64,000 nucleotides of DNA from Clostridiaceae bacterium (lineage in GTDB: Bacteria > Bacillota > Clostridia > Oscillospirales > Butyricicoccaceae), in assembly GCA_009911355.1 (NCBI GenBank), contig QXXE01000016.1:1-64000 (forward strand), written 5' to 3'. The notes below the pieces were generated by a model. It ran no database searches and was not told the DNA's origin. It saw nothing but the letters and a program-made list of their open reading frames with translations. The first letter of the stretch is position 1, and each line of letters starts with the position of its first letter. The translations under genes were made by a program, and so were the position numbers. Below are positions 23,641 to 32,749 of this stretch, piece by piece.

Positions 23641-24826
23641 CATTATGAGCCTGAACCGCAACCGGGGCGCGGTCCAGCAGAAGAGCAAAACGGACGAACA
23701 GGCCGGACGCGGAACCCTGAAATACATAGACGTTGGCGATTTGGTCCCGTCTGAGAACAATTTCTATTCCATGCCTGCAATAGAAGAACTTGCAAGCCTG
23801 ATCGAACTTGCGGGCGGCGTGAAGCAACCGGGGCTTGCGGTTCCGATGGGCGGCGGAAAATATAAACTTCTGGCCGGACACCGCCGCCGCCTTGCCTCCA
23901 TTTTCCTTGTAGAACAGGGGAAAAAGGAATACCGGCAAATGCCCTGCATGGTGGAGGAAGTAGAGCGGGAAGAGGCCGGGACCCCGGAAGAGCGGGCGGA
24001 GGCGGACGAACTGCGGGAGATCGACGAAGAAATTCTTCTGATTGCTACGAACGGCCAGCGGGAAAAGACGGACTGGGACAAGGTGCAAGAGGCAACCCGT
24101 CTACGGGAACTGTTGGAGCGGAAGCGGAAGTTCCGCAGGGTTCCGGGGAAAACGCGGGAACTGATTGCAAAGAAACTGGGGACCACGCCCGCGCAGGTGG
24201 GCCGGTATGAGAGCATTTCAAAGCGGCTGTTGCCGGACTTCAAAGAAGAAATGCAGGCCGGGAAGCTGGGAATTTCCGTGGCCTATGAATTATCCGCGTT
24301 GCCGGAACGGGCGCAGAAAGCCGCCTTTGCTGAGTACGTGGAAAAGGGTGCTTTGTCCATTGAGGACGTGAAGCGGCGAAGGCAAGAGGAAGAGGCCAGA
24401 CAGCCAACGCCGGGACAAATTACGATGGAGGAAGCGGAGCGGGAGCAGAAGGGCGTACAGCCGCCGCAGAAGCCTGCGCAGGCCGCGCCGGTGCCGCAGG
24501 GCGGGCAGGGAGAAGAGCCGACCGAAAAACCGCAGGAAACGCCGCAGGAAGGCCGGGAACAGCGGCAGGAAGAGGAAGCGCCCGTTACCAACTCCACGAC
24601 GCAAGGAGAGGAACAGCCGCAGGCGGTGGAAAAGCCGGAAGAAACCCGGTGTGTGGACGGCGGGATTTGCCCGTATTGCGGCGGAAGGTTCGACGCGGCG
24701 GCGGCGGTAAATTATAGCACGCTGGGGACGCAGACAACCGGCCCCGTGAACTGCCCGCAATGCGGAAAGCCCTTGAAAATCTTCTGTTCGGTTGAATACT
24801 TCTGTTCGGCGGCAGAAGAGGGGTGA
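23630..24826 (+). CDS. parB: ParB-family protein with C-terminal zinc ribbon
   Basis: 398 aa. ParB nuclease-like core (VGDLVPSENNFYSM, KYKLLAGHRRRLAS), a central HTH (LIAKKLGTTPAQVGRYESIS), a long Gln/Glu/Pro linker (about 265-345) and a C-terminal CPYCGGRF..CPQCGKP zinc ribbon. It overlaps the preceding gene by 11 nt. The ribbon is unusual for ParB and may replace the normal dimer domain. Confidence 0.82.
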   Translation: MAFDIMSLNRNRGAVQQKSKTDEQAGRGTLKYIDVGDLVPSENNFYSMPAIEELASLIELAGGVKQPGLAVPMGGGKYKLLAGHRRRLASIFLVEQGKKEYRQMPCMVEEVEREEAGTPEERAEADELREIDEEILLIATNGQREKTDWDKVQEATRLRELLERKRKFRRVPGKTRELIAKKLGTTPAQVGRYESISKRLLPDFKEEMQAGKLGISVAYELSALPERAQKAAFAEYVEKGALSIEDVKRRRQEEEARQPTPGQITMEEAEREQKGVQPPQKPAQAAPVPQGGQGEEPTEKPQETPQEGREQRQEEEAPVTNSTTQGEEQPQAVEKPEETRCVDGGICPYCGGRFDAAAAVNYSTLGTQTTGPVNCPQCGKPLKIFCSVEYFCSAAEEG

Positions 24827-24830
24827 AAGG

Positions 24831-25184
24831 ATGAACCCGGAAGAACTGTGGACTGGAATCACGCCGGAAGAAGTGGAAGCGATTCGAGAGGCCGCGCGGA
24901 TTTGGGCGGAGCGGGTAAGAATCGCCTATGAAGAAGCGGCGGAAGCAATTTCGCGTATTCTTTCGGTGCTGGGAACGTCTGACCTTGAAGCGCTGGACGA
25001 TCTACAAGAGGAAATCGAAAAGGAACTACGCGCAAAGCAACGAAAACAGGCGCGGGAGTGGGAGAAGGCGCAGGCGGAAAGACGGTCCAGCGCCGCCCGG
25101 TTCGCGCAGTACAGACGGCAGGAATTGAAGTGGACGGCGGGGCGGCGTGTACGGCCCAGACAACGGGAGTACAAGCCGCCCTGA
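24831..25184 (+). CDS. Helical phage protein, unknown
   Basis: 117 aa, ATG behind GAGGGGTGAAAGG. Almost entirely helical, acidic then basic (KELRAKQRKQAREWEKAQAERR). No family recognised. Confidence 0.55.
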   Translation: MNPEELWTGITPEEVEAIREAARIWAERVRIAYEEAAEAISRILSVLGTSDLEALDDLQEEIEKELRAKQRKQAREWEKAQAERRSSAARFAQYRRQELKWTAGRRVRPRQREYKPP

Positions 25185-25217
25185 CCGGGGCGAACATACA
25201 AAACAGCGGAGGCGGCA

Positions 25218-25688
25218 ATGAAAAAAGAACGTGTGATTTATATTCTTTCTTATTTTCGGAGGATTGATGAAGAAATCAAATTCAACGAAACGGAAATAGG
25301 AGAACAGGAAGATATATATTATTCTACGATTGCCGCCCAAAATTTGGACGGCTTGCCACGCGGAAAGGGCGGATTTCACAGCGCGACGGAAACGGCGGCG
25401 CTGAACGTGCCGGAAGGCGTGCGCGAAACGCTGGAATTTCTGCAAAAAGAAAATGAAGGTTTACGGAGGCTGAAAAAGGCCATTTGGAAGGAGATCACAG
25501 CGCTTCCGTATTTGGAAAGGGCGGCAGTACATAACCACCACGTCAAGGGCCTTCAATGGGTGCAAATTTCGGAACAGCTTCATTACAGCGTTCGGCAATG
25601 CCAGAACTTCCGGGACAAGGGAATTGAAAAGCTGGCAAAGCGATTCGAGCGGAACGGGACCATTTCAAACTTTCACTATCCAGAATAA
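25218..25688 (+). CDS. ArpU/RinA-like late transcription activator
   Basis: 156 aa. The C-terminal half has a sigma-70 region-4-like HTH: LERAAVHNHHVKGLQWVQISEQLHYSVRQCQNFRDKGIEKLA. Proteins of this type are the last early gene of many Gram-positive phages and switch on late genes. It ends 3 bp before a tandem repeat and a promoter in front of the terminase genes, fitting that role. Confidence 0.75.
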   Translation: MKKERVIYILSYFRRIDEEIKFNETEIGEQEDIYYSTIAAQNLDGLPRGKGGFHSATETAALNVPEGVRETLEFLQKENEGLRRLKKAIWKEITALPYLERAAVHNHHVKGLQWVQISEQLHYSVRQCQNFRDKGIEKLAKRFERNGTISNFHYPE

Positions 25689-25691
25689 AAG

Positions 25692-25725
25692 ATTGCGCGT
25701 CATTGCGCGTTTTCTGTGCTATGAT
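25692..25725 (+). promoter_or_regulatory. Putative late promoter with activator repeats
   Basis: ATTGCGCGT occurs at 25692-25700 and 25702-25710, exactly 10 bp apart, centred on the -35 region. An extended -10 TGCTATGAT follows (25717-25725). There is no good -35 hexamer, as expected for an activated promoter. Confidence 0.6.
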
Positions 25726-25778
25726 AGGTACAACGGAGGTTTGAAAAAACAGCCTTTTACAGCCCCGCTTTCTGCTTG

Positions 25779-25816
25779 ATGAACTTTGATTTAGAAATCG
25801 AAGTTCATATTTTTTT
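25779..25816 (+). terminator. Terminator in the late leader
   Basis: 14-bp stem with one G-T wobble (25779-25808, loop AG) followed by seven T residues. It lies about 50 nt downstream of the predicted late start, so it either ends the early transcript or works as an attenuator needing read-through. Confidence 0.8.
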
Positions 25817-25876
25817 ACATTTCCTGAGTGGGAACGCTGAAAGAACCGGGAAAACAAACCAAAGAGGGGAAGGAAA

Positions 25877-26683
25877 ATGGCAAGAAAACGGAACCCGAAC
25901 CGGGATGAAGCGAAGGCCCGGTTTCTGGAAAGTGGCGGGGCTATCAGCACAAAGGAACTTGCCGAACTGGCAGGGGTGCCAGAAAGCAGAATTAGAAAAT
26001 GGAAAAGTGAAGATGGATGGAAAGAGGCATTGGAAAAGCAGAAGCCGAAACGGCGGCGCGGGGCACAGCCGGGGAACCGAAACGCACAGGGCCACGGCGC
26101 GCCCCTGAGAAACACAAACGCCGAAACCCACGGGGCATACAGTACGGTTTATCTTGACAGTTTGCCGCCTGAGCGGAAGGCGTTCATTGCGTCGCTTGGA
26201 TTGGACGCAATGGAGAATATGGCCTATCAACTGCAAGTTCTGATAGCAAAGGAAATGGATTTGCAAGACAAGATAAACGATCTGGTGGACGCGGAGCCAA
26301 CGGACCTATACGTTGACAAGGTGGTTCATATGCTGGTTCGCAGGACACACCAACGGGACGATGAAGGAAACGAACTGCCAGACTATAAGGACGAAGCGGA
26401 ATTTGAGGGTGAAAACGAAGGCTTGAAAACGGCCATGCAAACGATCATAAAGGCAAGCCCGTTTGACCGTAGAATGAAGCTGGAAACAGAACTGAACAAA
26501 GTACACGGGCGCATTATTAAACTGTTGGACAGTATACGCGCCTATGAACTGGACAACCGCCGCCTTACTCTGGAAGAGCGTAAGTATAGATTGATGAAAC
26601 AGAAGATCACGGGTGAGTACGACATAGACCCGGGAACGGGGGAAATAGACGATGAAGCGGAGGACGAAGAGGGCGAAACCTGA
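25877..26683 (+). CDS. Terminase small subunit (XtmA-like)
   Basis: 268 aa. N-terminal HTH (ISTKELAELAGVPESRIRKWKSEDGW), a basic linker with RRRGAQPGNRNAQGHGAP, and a helical C-terminus ending acidic. PBSX-type small terminases share the HTH plus PGNRNA pattern. It would recognise the packaging start. The phage also has a Nu1-like protein next to the large subunit, so the two may share this work. Confidence 0.75.
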   Translation: MARKRNPNRDEAKARFLESGGAISTKELAELAGVPESRIRKWKSEDGWKEALEKQKPKRRRGAQPGNRNAQGHGAPLRNTNAETHGAYSTVYLDSLPPERKAFIASLGLDAMENMAYQLQVLIAKEMDLQDKINDLVDAEPTDLYVDKVVHMLVRRTHQRDDEGNELPDYKDEAEFEGENEGLKTAMQTIIKASPFDRRMKLETELNKVHGRIIKLLDSIRAYELDNRRLTLEERKYRLMKQKITGEYDIDPGTGEIDDEAEDEEGET

Positions 26684-26808
26684 AAAACGCGGTAGGTTCT
26701 GGGACGCGCGGGAAAGCCTGCGGGTTCGCAGACCCCCGCCGTATGTCCAGATTTGAAAAATTTTTGAACGCTTCCGCCCGTTCCGGGGATTTTTAAGGGG
26801 GTGGGGCT
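26684..26808. other. Gap between the two small-terminase-type genes
   Basis: 125 bp without a gene. It is GC-rich with a GGTTCGCAGACC hairpin-like segment and an AT stretch (GAAAAATTTTTG). A cos or pac site would be expected near here, but I cannot identify one. Confidence 0.3.
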
Positions 26809-27306
26809 TTGAAATTGCACGATACAAAGGCGGTTGCCCGCTTTCTTGACGTTTCGGAGCGCCGCGTCCGGCAACTGAGGGACGAAAAAATTATTGATGA
26901 AGTCCGGCCCGGCCTGTATGACCTTCTGGACGCAAACAGGCGTTATATAAATTACCTGCGGAAGCGGAACCCGGAGAGTGAAGAAGCGGTTGACTACAAC
27001 ACGGAACGCGCCCTTCTGGTTCGGGTGAAGCGGAAGAACGAAGAATTAGACTTGCAGATTCGGGAAAATCAGTTGCACAGTTCGGAAGATGTGGAACAGG
27101 TTTTAACAAATATGCTTATCAATTTCCGTTCCCGCCTTATGGCGATTCCGGCGCGGTTATCCCCGATTCTTTCCAAAAAGACGGACAAAACGGAAATATT
27201 CAAGATTCTTAAAGCGCAGGTTGACGAAGCATTAAACGAACTTTCGGATTTTAACGCGCTATTTGGGGAGGGAGCGGAAAGCGGAAATGAAGAAAGCGAC
27301 GGTTGA
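26809..27306 (+). CDS. Nu1-like terminase small subunit
   Basis: 165 aa, TTG start behind AAGGGGGTGG. Winged-helix N-terminus (DTKAVARFLDVSERRVRQLRDEKI) typical of lambda Nu1, then a long helical region with RSRLMAIPARLSPIL, common in Nu1/DUF1441 proteins. It overlaps the large subunit gene by 20 nt. Confidence 0.75.
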   Translation: MKLHDTKAVARFLDVSERRVRQLRDEKIIDEVRPGLYDLLDANRRYINYLRKRNPESEEAVDYNTERALLVRVKRKNEELDLQIRENQLHSSEDVEQVLTNMLINFRSRLMAIPARLSPILSKKTDKTEIFKILKAQVDEALNELSDFNALFGEGAESGNEESDG

Positions 27307-29104
27307 ACTTTTCCAGCGCGTCTTTTCCGTGTTGAAGCCGCCCCCGGATATGACCCTTTCCCAGTGGGCGGACGAATACCGGGTGTTGCCGCAGGGCGCT
27401 TCCGCCTTGCCGGGCCGCTGGAAAACGGACAACGCCCCGTATCAACGGGAGATCATGGACGCGATCACGGACATAACGGTTCAAAAAGTGGTGATTATGT
27501 CCGGCGCGCAGATCGGGAAAACGGACGCTTTCATTCTGAACCCAATTGGCTATTTTATTCACTATGACCCGGCCCCCATTATGGTTATGCAACCAACAAT
27601 ACAGATGGGGGAAGGATTTTCCAAAGAGAAACTTTCAAACATGATTCGTTCAACGCCGGTTCTGCGGGAGCGGGTGAACGAAAAGAGCCGAAACAGCGGA
27701 AACACAATCCTTCAAAAGATGTTTCCGGGCGGACACGTAACCATTGTGGGCGCAAATTCCCCTTCCAGCTTGCGTATGCGCTCCATTCGGATTCTGTTAG
27801 CGGATGAAATAGACGCATACCCGATAACAGCGGGAAAGGAAGGGGACCCGTTGCTTTTGGCCGGGAAGCGCCTTGCGACGTTCTGGAACAAAAAAGAAAT
27901 CAATGTTTCCACACCAACAAACAAAAGCACTTCAAGAATTGCCGTCGAATATGAACACAGCACGCAGGAAGAATGGAACGTTCCTTGCCCGGCCTGCGGC
28001 GCGTTACAACCGCTGGAATGGGCGGGCGTGGTATTCGACAAAGACAATTTAGAAGAAATTCAATATTGCTGTTCAAAATGCGGCGTTCTTTCCAGTGAAG
28101 CAGAATGGAAAGAACGCTTTTCTGGTGGCAAATTCATTGCGAAATTCCCGAAACGGAAGGTTCGCGGGTTCCACCTAAATTCCCTTGCTTCCCCGTTCGC
28201 TGAGTGGCGGGAGATCGTGGAAAAGTTTCTGACGGCAAACGAAGAGAAGAAGCGCGGGAATATTGAATTGCTGAAAGCGTGGACAAATACGGAAATGGGC
28301 CTGACGTGGGAAGAGGAAGGCGAAGCGTTGGAGCCTGAAACCCTGATGGAGCGCCGGGAGCCGTACAAGTGCGAGGTTCCGAACGGCGTTCTGTATTTGA
28401 CCGCAGGCGTTGACACGCAGGACAACCGTTTTGAATTGGAAGTTGTAGGCTGGGGGAAAGGAAAAGAATCATGGGGAATCCAATACAAGGTTATTTTTGG
28501 CGATATGAAACAGCCGGAAATATGGGCGGAACTGGACGAATTTCTTTCCCGGACATTCACGCGGAAGGACGGAACAAAGCTGAAAATTTCGCGGGCCTGC
28601 GTGGACAGCGGCGGACACTTTACAAATCAGGTCTATAAATTCTGCAAACAAAGGACGGCGCGGGGCGTGTTCGCAATCCGTGGCGCAAGTAAGCCGGACG
28701 CGCCGTATATTCCGAAACCGACATACAACAACAGGGAAAAAGCCCCCCTGTTTGTGGTGAATGTGGATACGGGAAAATCTTTGCTGTTCCAGCGCTTGAC
28801 CGTTGAAGAACAGGGCGCGGGTTACTGCCATTTCCCGATTGAGGAAGAAAAAGGATACGACGAAACCTATTTTAAGGGGCTGACCGCCGAACGGCTTATT
28901 TTAACCTATGTGAAGGGCCGGGCGCAGTACGTGTGGAGGCTGAAAGAAAATGGGTATAAGCGGAACGAACCGCTGGACATTCGGAATTATGCAACAGTAG
29001 CCTTGGAGATCGGGAACCCGCAACTGGATAAGCCGGAGAAGCCGGAAGGGCAAAAACCGGCGCGAAAACGCGGGCGGCGCAAATTGTCGGGAGGTATTAC
29101 ATAA
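27287..29104 (+). CDS. Terminase large subunit (lambda GpA family)
   Basis: 605 aa. ATPase with Walker A-like MSGAQIGKT (71-79) and Walker B LLADEIDAYP, a zinc-binding insert (CPACG..CCSKCG), and a C-terminal nuclease half beginning TAGVDTQDNRFE. It packages DNA into procapsids. The GpA family usually cuts at cos sites, so cohesive ends or, in transposable phages, a headful variant are both possible. Confidence 0.92.
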   Translation: MKKATVELFQRVFSVLKPPPDMTLSQWADEYRVLPQGASALPGRWKTDNAPYQREIMDAITDITVQKVVIMSGAQIGKTDAFILNPIGYFIHYDPAPIMVMQPTIQMGEGFSKEKLSNMIRSTPVLRERVNEKSRNSGNTILQKMFPGGHVTIVGANSPSSLRMRSIRILLADEIDAYPITAGKEGDPLLLAGKRLATFWNKKEINVSTPTNKSTSRIAVEYEHSTQEEWNVPCPACGALQPLEWAGVVFDKDNLEEIQYCCSKCGVLSSEAEWKERFSGGKFIAKFPKRKVRGFHLNSLASPFAEWREIVEKFLTANEEKKRGNIELLKAWTNTEMGLTWEEEGEALEPETLMERREPYKCEVPNGVLYLTAGVDTQDNRFELEVVGWGKGKESWGIQYKVIFGDMKQPEIWAELDEFLSRTFTRKDGTKLKISRACVDSGGHFTNQVYKFCKQRTARGVFAIRGASKPDAPYIPKPTYNNREKAPLFVVNVDTGKSLLFQRLTVEEQGAGYCHFPIEEEKGYDETYFKGLTAERLILTYVKGRAQYVWRLKENGYKRNEPLDIRNYATVALEIGNPQLDKPEKPEGQKPARKRGRRKLSGGIT

Positions 29105-29340
29105 TGGCGGGAATCACGCTGAAAATCGCACAGAAGCACTTGAACGCTTGGCTGGAAGCGGAATTGCAGGTTACAACGAACCAGTCTTACACAATCGGTT
29201 CCCGGAGCCTGACCCGCGCGGACCTTGCGGACATTCGGGAACAAATCGCCTTATGGGAAGGCAAGGTTGCGAAGCTGGAAAACCAGCAGAAACACGGCGG
29301 GAGAAACCGCATGATTCGCATTGTTCCGCGCGATCTGTAA
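29104..29340 (+). CDS. gpW-like head-tail connector
   Basis: 78 aa, TAATG overlap with the terminase. Pattern LKIAQKHLNAWLEAELQVTTNQSY..RSLTRADLADIREQI matches the small DUF6148/gpW group found between terminase and portal. Confidence 0.75.
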   Translation: MAGITLKIAQKHLNAWLEAELQVTTNQSYTIGSRSLTRADLADIREQIALWEGKVAKLENQQKHGGRNRMIRIVPRDL

Positions 29341-29352
29341 GGAGGGGGCCGG

Positions 29353-30909
29353 ATGAATTTCATTGACAGGGCGGTTGCCTTTATATCGCCGGAAGCTGGG
29401 CTGAGGCGGGCGGGGGCAAGAAAGCGCCTGCAAATAATCAATAGCGGGTATGGGAATTATGGAGCAAACACCACGAAAAAGAGCCTGAAAGGGTGGATTT
29501 TCGGCGGAGGAAGCGCAAGAGAGGACATAGAGGACAATTTGCCGGTCCTGCGGGAGCGGTGCCGCGATCTATACATGGGGGTTCCGCTGGCAACCGGCGC
29601 GCTTAAAACGTGCAGAACAAACGTGGTGGGGCAGGGCCTTACTCTGAAATCTCAAATTGATTACGAATATTTGGGGTTGGAGGAAGAGGACGCGCAGGAA
29701 TTGGAAGCCCGGATTGAACGGGAATTTGCCTTATGGGCGGATTCCACGGCCTGCGATCTGGAACGGCTGGACAATTTCAAGGAATTACAGCAGTTGGCCT
29801 TCCTGAATTGGCTTATGTCCGGGGACGTGCTGGTTACGCTTCCCACAACGAAGCGCGTTAATATGCCATATGATTTGCGGGTTCGGCTGATTGAGGCGGA
29901 CCGGCTTTCAAATCCAAACGGAATGTTTAACCCGCATATCGTGGGCGGCGTGGAAACGAACGACGCGGGCGAAGTGGTGGCCTACCATATCAGCACACAC
30001 CACCCGCTTTCTTTCGAGTACAAGGAACGGAAATGGACCCGCGTAGAAGCCTATGGAAAGCGGACCGGGCGGCGGAACGTGCTTCACATTATGAACCGGG
30101 AGAGAATCGGCCAGCGGCGCGGCGTGCCTTTTCTGGCCCCGGTGATTGAAGCATTGAAACAGCTTGGGCGCTACACGGAAGCAGAACTTGTGGCCGCTGT
30201 TATCAGCGGAATGTTTACCGTTTTCATTGAGAAGGACGCGCCGGGGGACGGGGCCGCGCTGGGGGAAACCATAGCAGAAGAATTGCAGGTTGACGCGGCG
30301 GACGAAAACAGCCTTGAAATGGGAAACGGCGTTGTGATGGACCTGAACGAAGGGGAACACGCAAAGGAAGTGAACCCCGGAAGGCCAAACACGGCGTTTG
30401 ATGGGTTTGTTACTTCCATTTGCCGCCAGATCGGCGCGGCGCTGGAAATCCCGTATGAACTTCTGGTGAAGAACTTTAACGCTTCCTATTCGGCAAGCCG
30501 CGCGGCCCTTCTGGAAGCGTGGAAAATGTTCAAAATGTACCGTTCTTGGCTGGCAACTGATTTCTGCCAGCCGATTTTTGAAGAATGGCTGTCTGAGGCT
30601 GTGGCGAAAGGGCGGATTTCGGCCCCCGGCTTCTTTTCTGACCCGATGATTAAGAAAGCGTATTGCGGCGCGGAATGGAACGGACCGGCGCAAGGGCTGT
30701 TAAACCCGGTTCAGGAAGTGGAGGCCGCAACAAAGCGCGTGGAACAGGGATTTTCCACGCGGGAGCGGGAAGCCGTGGAGATCACGGGAACGGACTTTTA
30801 CAGGAACGCGCGGCAACTGCGGCAGGAAGAAAAAGCCCTGCGGGGAGAACAGAAGGAGGAAAAAGGCGATGGGAAGCAAAAACCCGGCCCAGAAGGAAAA
30901 GAAAGCTAA
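29353..30909 (+). CDS. Portal protein (lambda GpB family)
   Basis: 518 aa, ATG behind AAGGAGGG. Portal features: RCRDLYMGVPLATGALKTCRTNVVG, RLIEADRLSNPNG, and ALEIPYELLVKNFNASYSASRAAL. It forms the dodecameric DNA entry ring. It overlaps the protease gene by 41 nt. Confidence 0.9.
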   Translation: MNFIDRAVAFISPEAGLRRAGARKRLQIINSGYGNYGANTTKKSLKGWIFGGGSAREDIEDNLPVLRERCRDLYMGVPLATGALKTCRTNVVGQGLTLKSQIDYEYLGLEEEDAQELEARIEREFALWADSTACDLERLDNFKELQQLAFLNWLMSGDVLVTLPTTKRVNMPYDLRVRLIEADRLSNPNGMFNPHIVGGVETNDAGEVVAYHISTHHPLSFEYKERKWTRVEAYGKRTGRRNVLHIMNRERIGQRRGVPFLAPVIEALKQLGRYTEAELVAAVISGMFTVFIEKDAPGDGAALGETIAEELQVDAADENSLEMGNGVVMDLNEGEHAKEVNPGRPNTAFDGFVTSICRQIGAALEIPYELLVKNFNASYSASRAALLEAWKMFKMYRSWLATDFCQPIFEEWLSEAVAKGRISAPGFFSDPMIKKAYCGAEWNGPAQGLLNPVQEVEAATKRVEQGFSTREREAVEITGTDFYRNARQLRQEEKALRGEQKEEKGDGKQKPGPEGKES

Positions 30910-32002
30910 ATTCTGGAATTTCATCCCCGCAGTTCCGCAGGAAAACAAGCCTGCGGAACTGATTTTATACGGGGAAATCGCGTCGGAAAGCTGGTGGGGG
31001 GACGAAGTGACCCCGCGACAGTTTGGCGAAGAACTGGCCGCGCTGGGGGACGTTGCGGAAATCGTGGTGAGAATCAACAGCCCCGGTGGGGACGTTTTCG
31101 CCGCGAACGCAATTTATACCCGGCTGAAAGACAACGCCGCAACAATCACGGTGAAAATCGACGGTTGGGCGGCAAGCGCGGCCACGATCATTGCGGCGGC
31201 GGGCGATAAGGTTTTGATTGCCCGAAACGGCGTGATGATGTACCACGATCCGGCAATGAACCTGCGGGGCTATTTCAAGGCGGACGAACTGGAAAAACAG
31301 ATTGCCGCCCTTGCGGTTATCAAAAATTCCATCGTGAACGCCCTTGCCATGAAAACCGGGAAAACGGAAGAAGAGGTTTCCGAGATTATGAAGGCGGAAA
31401 CATGGTACACGGGCGCGGAAGCCGTGGAAAACGGCTTTGCCGATGAACTGATGTTTGAGGAAAAGGACGTGGAAACGGAAGTTCAGGACGATTGCCGCGT
31501 TGTGGTAAATTCCGTGGCCTTTGATCTTTCGCCGTTCCGCAGTATTCCAAAAGCGCTGTTAAACAGCCGTCCGGCCCGCAACGGCGGCGGTTTTACAGAT
31601 ACACACCAACACCAACAGGAAAAGGAGAAGAAAACCGACATGGAAATTAAGAACGTAGAGCAGTTGGAACAGGCATACCCGGATTTGGTGAAGCAGATTC
31701 GGGACCATGCAACCGCCGCCGAGCGGGCCAGAATCAAGGCGATTGAGGATTTGGCCCTGAATGGCTTTGAAACCATCGTGAACACGGCGAAGTTCGAGAA
31801 GCCGGAAAGCGCCGCCGATGTGGCAATGAAGATCGTTGCCGCCCAGAAGAAGCAGGGCGAAGCGTTCCTTGATTCCAGAGACAAGGACGTGAAGGACAGC
31901 AAGGTTGGCGAGGTTGGCGCGGAGGCCAGCGAGGGAGCGGGAAGCGGCAAGGAAAACCCGTTTGACGCGGCCATTGACAGCGTATTTCCCGCCGTGAAGT
32001 AA
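30869..32002 (+). CDS. ClpP-like head maturation protease with C-terminal scaffold
   Basis: 377 aa. ClpP/S49-type protease (ILYGEIA, VVRINSPGGDVFAANAIYT), nucleophile Ser103 in GWAASAAT, His126 in MMYHDP. The C-terminal third is helical and can be made alone from an internal start (31640), matching the lambda C/Nu3 arrangement. Start ATG behind AAGGAGG. Confidence 0.88.
   Translation: MGSKNPAQKEKKAKFWNFIPAVPQENKPAELILYGEIASESWWGDEVTPRQFGEELAALGDVAEIVVRINSPGGDVFAANAIYTRLKDNAATITVKIDGWAASAATIIAAAGDKVLIARNGVMMYHDPAMNLRGYFKADELEKQIAALAVIKNSIVNALAMKTGKTEEEVSEIMKAETWYTGAEAVENGFADELMFEEKDVETEVQDDCRVVVNSVAFDLSPFRSIPKALLNSRPARNGGGFTDTHQHQQEKEKKTDMEIKNVEQLEQAYPDLVKQIRDHATAAERARIKAIEDLALNGFETIVNTAKFEKPESAADVAMKIVAAQKKQGEAFLDSRDKDVKDSKVGEVGAEASEGAGSGKENPFDAAIDSVFPAVK
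31640..32002 (+). CDS. Nested capsid scaffold protein
   Basis: 120 aa in frame with the protease gene. ATG with AAAGGAGAAG upstream, directly after a low-complexity linker (His/Gln/Glu). Begins MEIKNVEQLEQAYPDLVK, helical throughout. An independent in-frame start for scaffold is established in lambda-like heads. Confidence 0.7.
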   Translation: MEIKNVEQLEQAYPDLVKQIRDHATAAERARIKAIEDLALNGFETIVNTAKFEKPESAADVAMKIVAAQKKQGEAFLDSRDKDVKDSKVGEVGAEASEGAGSGKENPFDAAIDSVFPAVK

Positions 32003-32015
32003 AGGAGGAAAAGAA

Positions 32016-32357
32016 ATGTCTTACGAAGTGAAAAGCGGAACCTACACCCCGGAAAACGTGTTTGCCGGGCCGTTTCCCGTTAAAACGGAAGTGGCGGCGG
32101 TTGGAGCGGCGGCGATTGCCCGCCTGACACCCGTTAAACTGGTGGACGGAAAGATTGCGGCCATTGCCGCAGGAACGGAAGCGGCCCCGGTTGACGGCGG
32201 GCTTTATGGCATTACCGCAGACGATGGCGAGAAGAACGGAGAAGTCCCCGTGTACCTGACCGGGGAATTTTTCGCGGACGCGCTGAACTGGCCCGCAGGA
32301 ACGGCGGCGGAGGACGTGAAAACCGCCTTCCGGGCGCTGGGAATCTTTTTGAAGTAA
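32016..32357 (+). CDS. Head decoration protein (lambda GpD-like)
   Basis: 113 aa between scaffold and capsid, with IARLTPVKLVDGKIAAIAAGT..YGITADDG, typical of gpD-type proteins that stabilise the expanded capsid. ATG behind AAAGGAGG. Confidence 0.8.
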   Translation: MSYEVKSGTYTPENVFAGPFPVKTEVAAVGAAAIARLTPVKLVDGKIAAIAAGTEAAPVDGGLYGITADDGEKNGEVPVYLTGEFFADALNWPAGTAAEDVKTAFRALGIFLK

Positions 32358-32371
32358 AGGAGTGCTGAAAA

Positions 32372-32749
32372 ATGGCCTACGAAGTTTCTATTTTCACCCC
32401 CCGCACAATGGGGAAACTCATTTCCCGTATGCCGCCTGTGCGGACCTTCTTCCGGGACACGTTCTTTCGGAATGTGGAAACCTTTCCGACAAAGAGCGTG
32501 GACGTAGACTTTAAGAAGGGCACGCGCAAACTTGCGCCGTTCGTTCATCCCCGTATGCCGGGAAAGACCGTCGCAAACACGGGATACCAGACAAAGACAT
32601 ACACGCCCCCGCAGTTGGCCCCGGACACGATCACGACGGTTGACGATCTTCTGGAACGGATGGCGGGCGAAAACCCGTACAGCGGGAAAACCCCGGCACA
32701 GCGGGCCGTGGAGAAGTTGGCGCGCGATTTCTCCAAACTGGACGAATGA
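32372..32749 (+). pseudogene. Major capsid protein E, N-terminal part (frame-split)
   Basis: 125 aa matching the N-terminal third of lambda E-type capsid proteins (RTMGKLISRMPP..TFFRD, PPQLAPDTITTVDDLLERMAGENPYSG), ending at TGA in GACGAATGATT. The next frame (-1) continues the same protein without loss of residues. The join looks like a lost A (GAAATG to GAATG), a -1 shift or an ATGA-coupled pair of genes. Confidence 0.8.

Noticed and set aside
25742-25781. Leader peptide TTG start in the late leader
   Set aside because: The GGAGG is only one base from the TTG, so initiation is unlikely.
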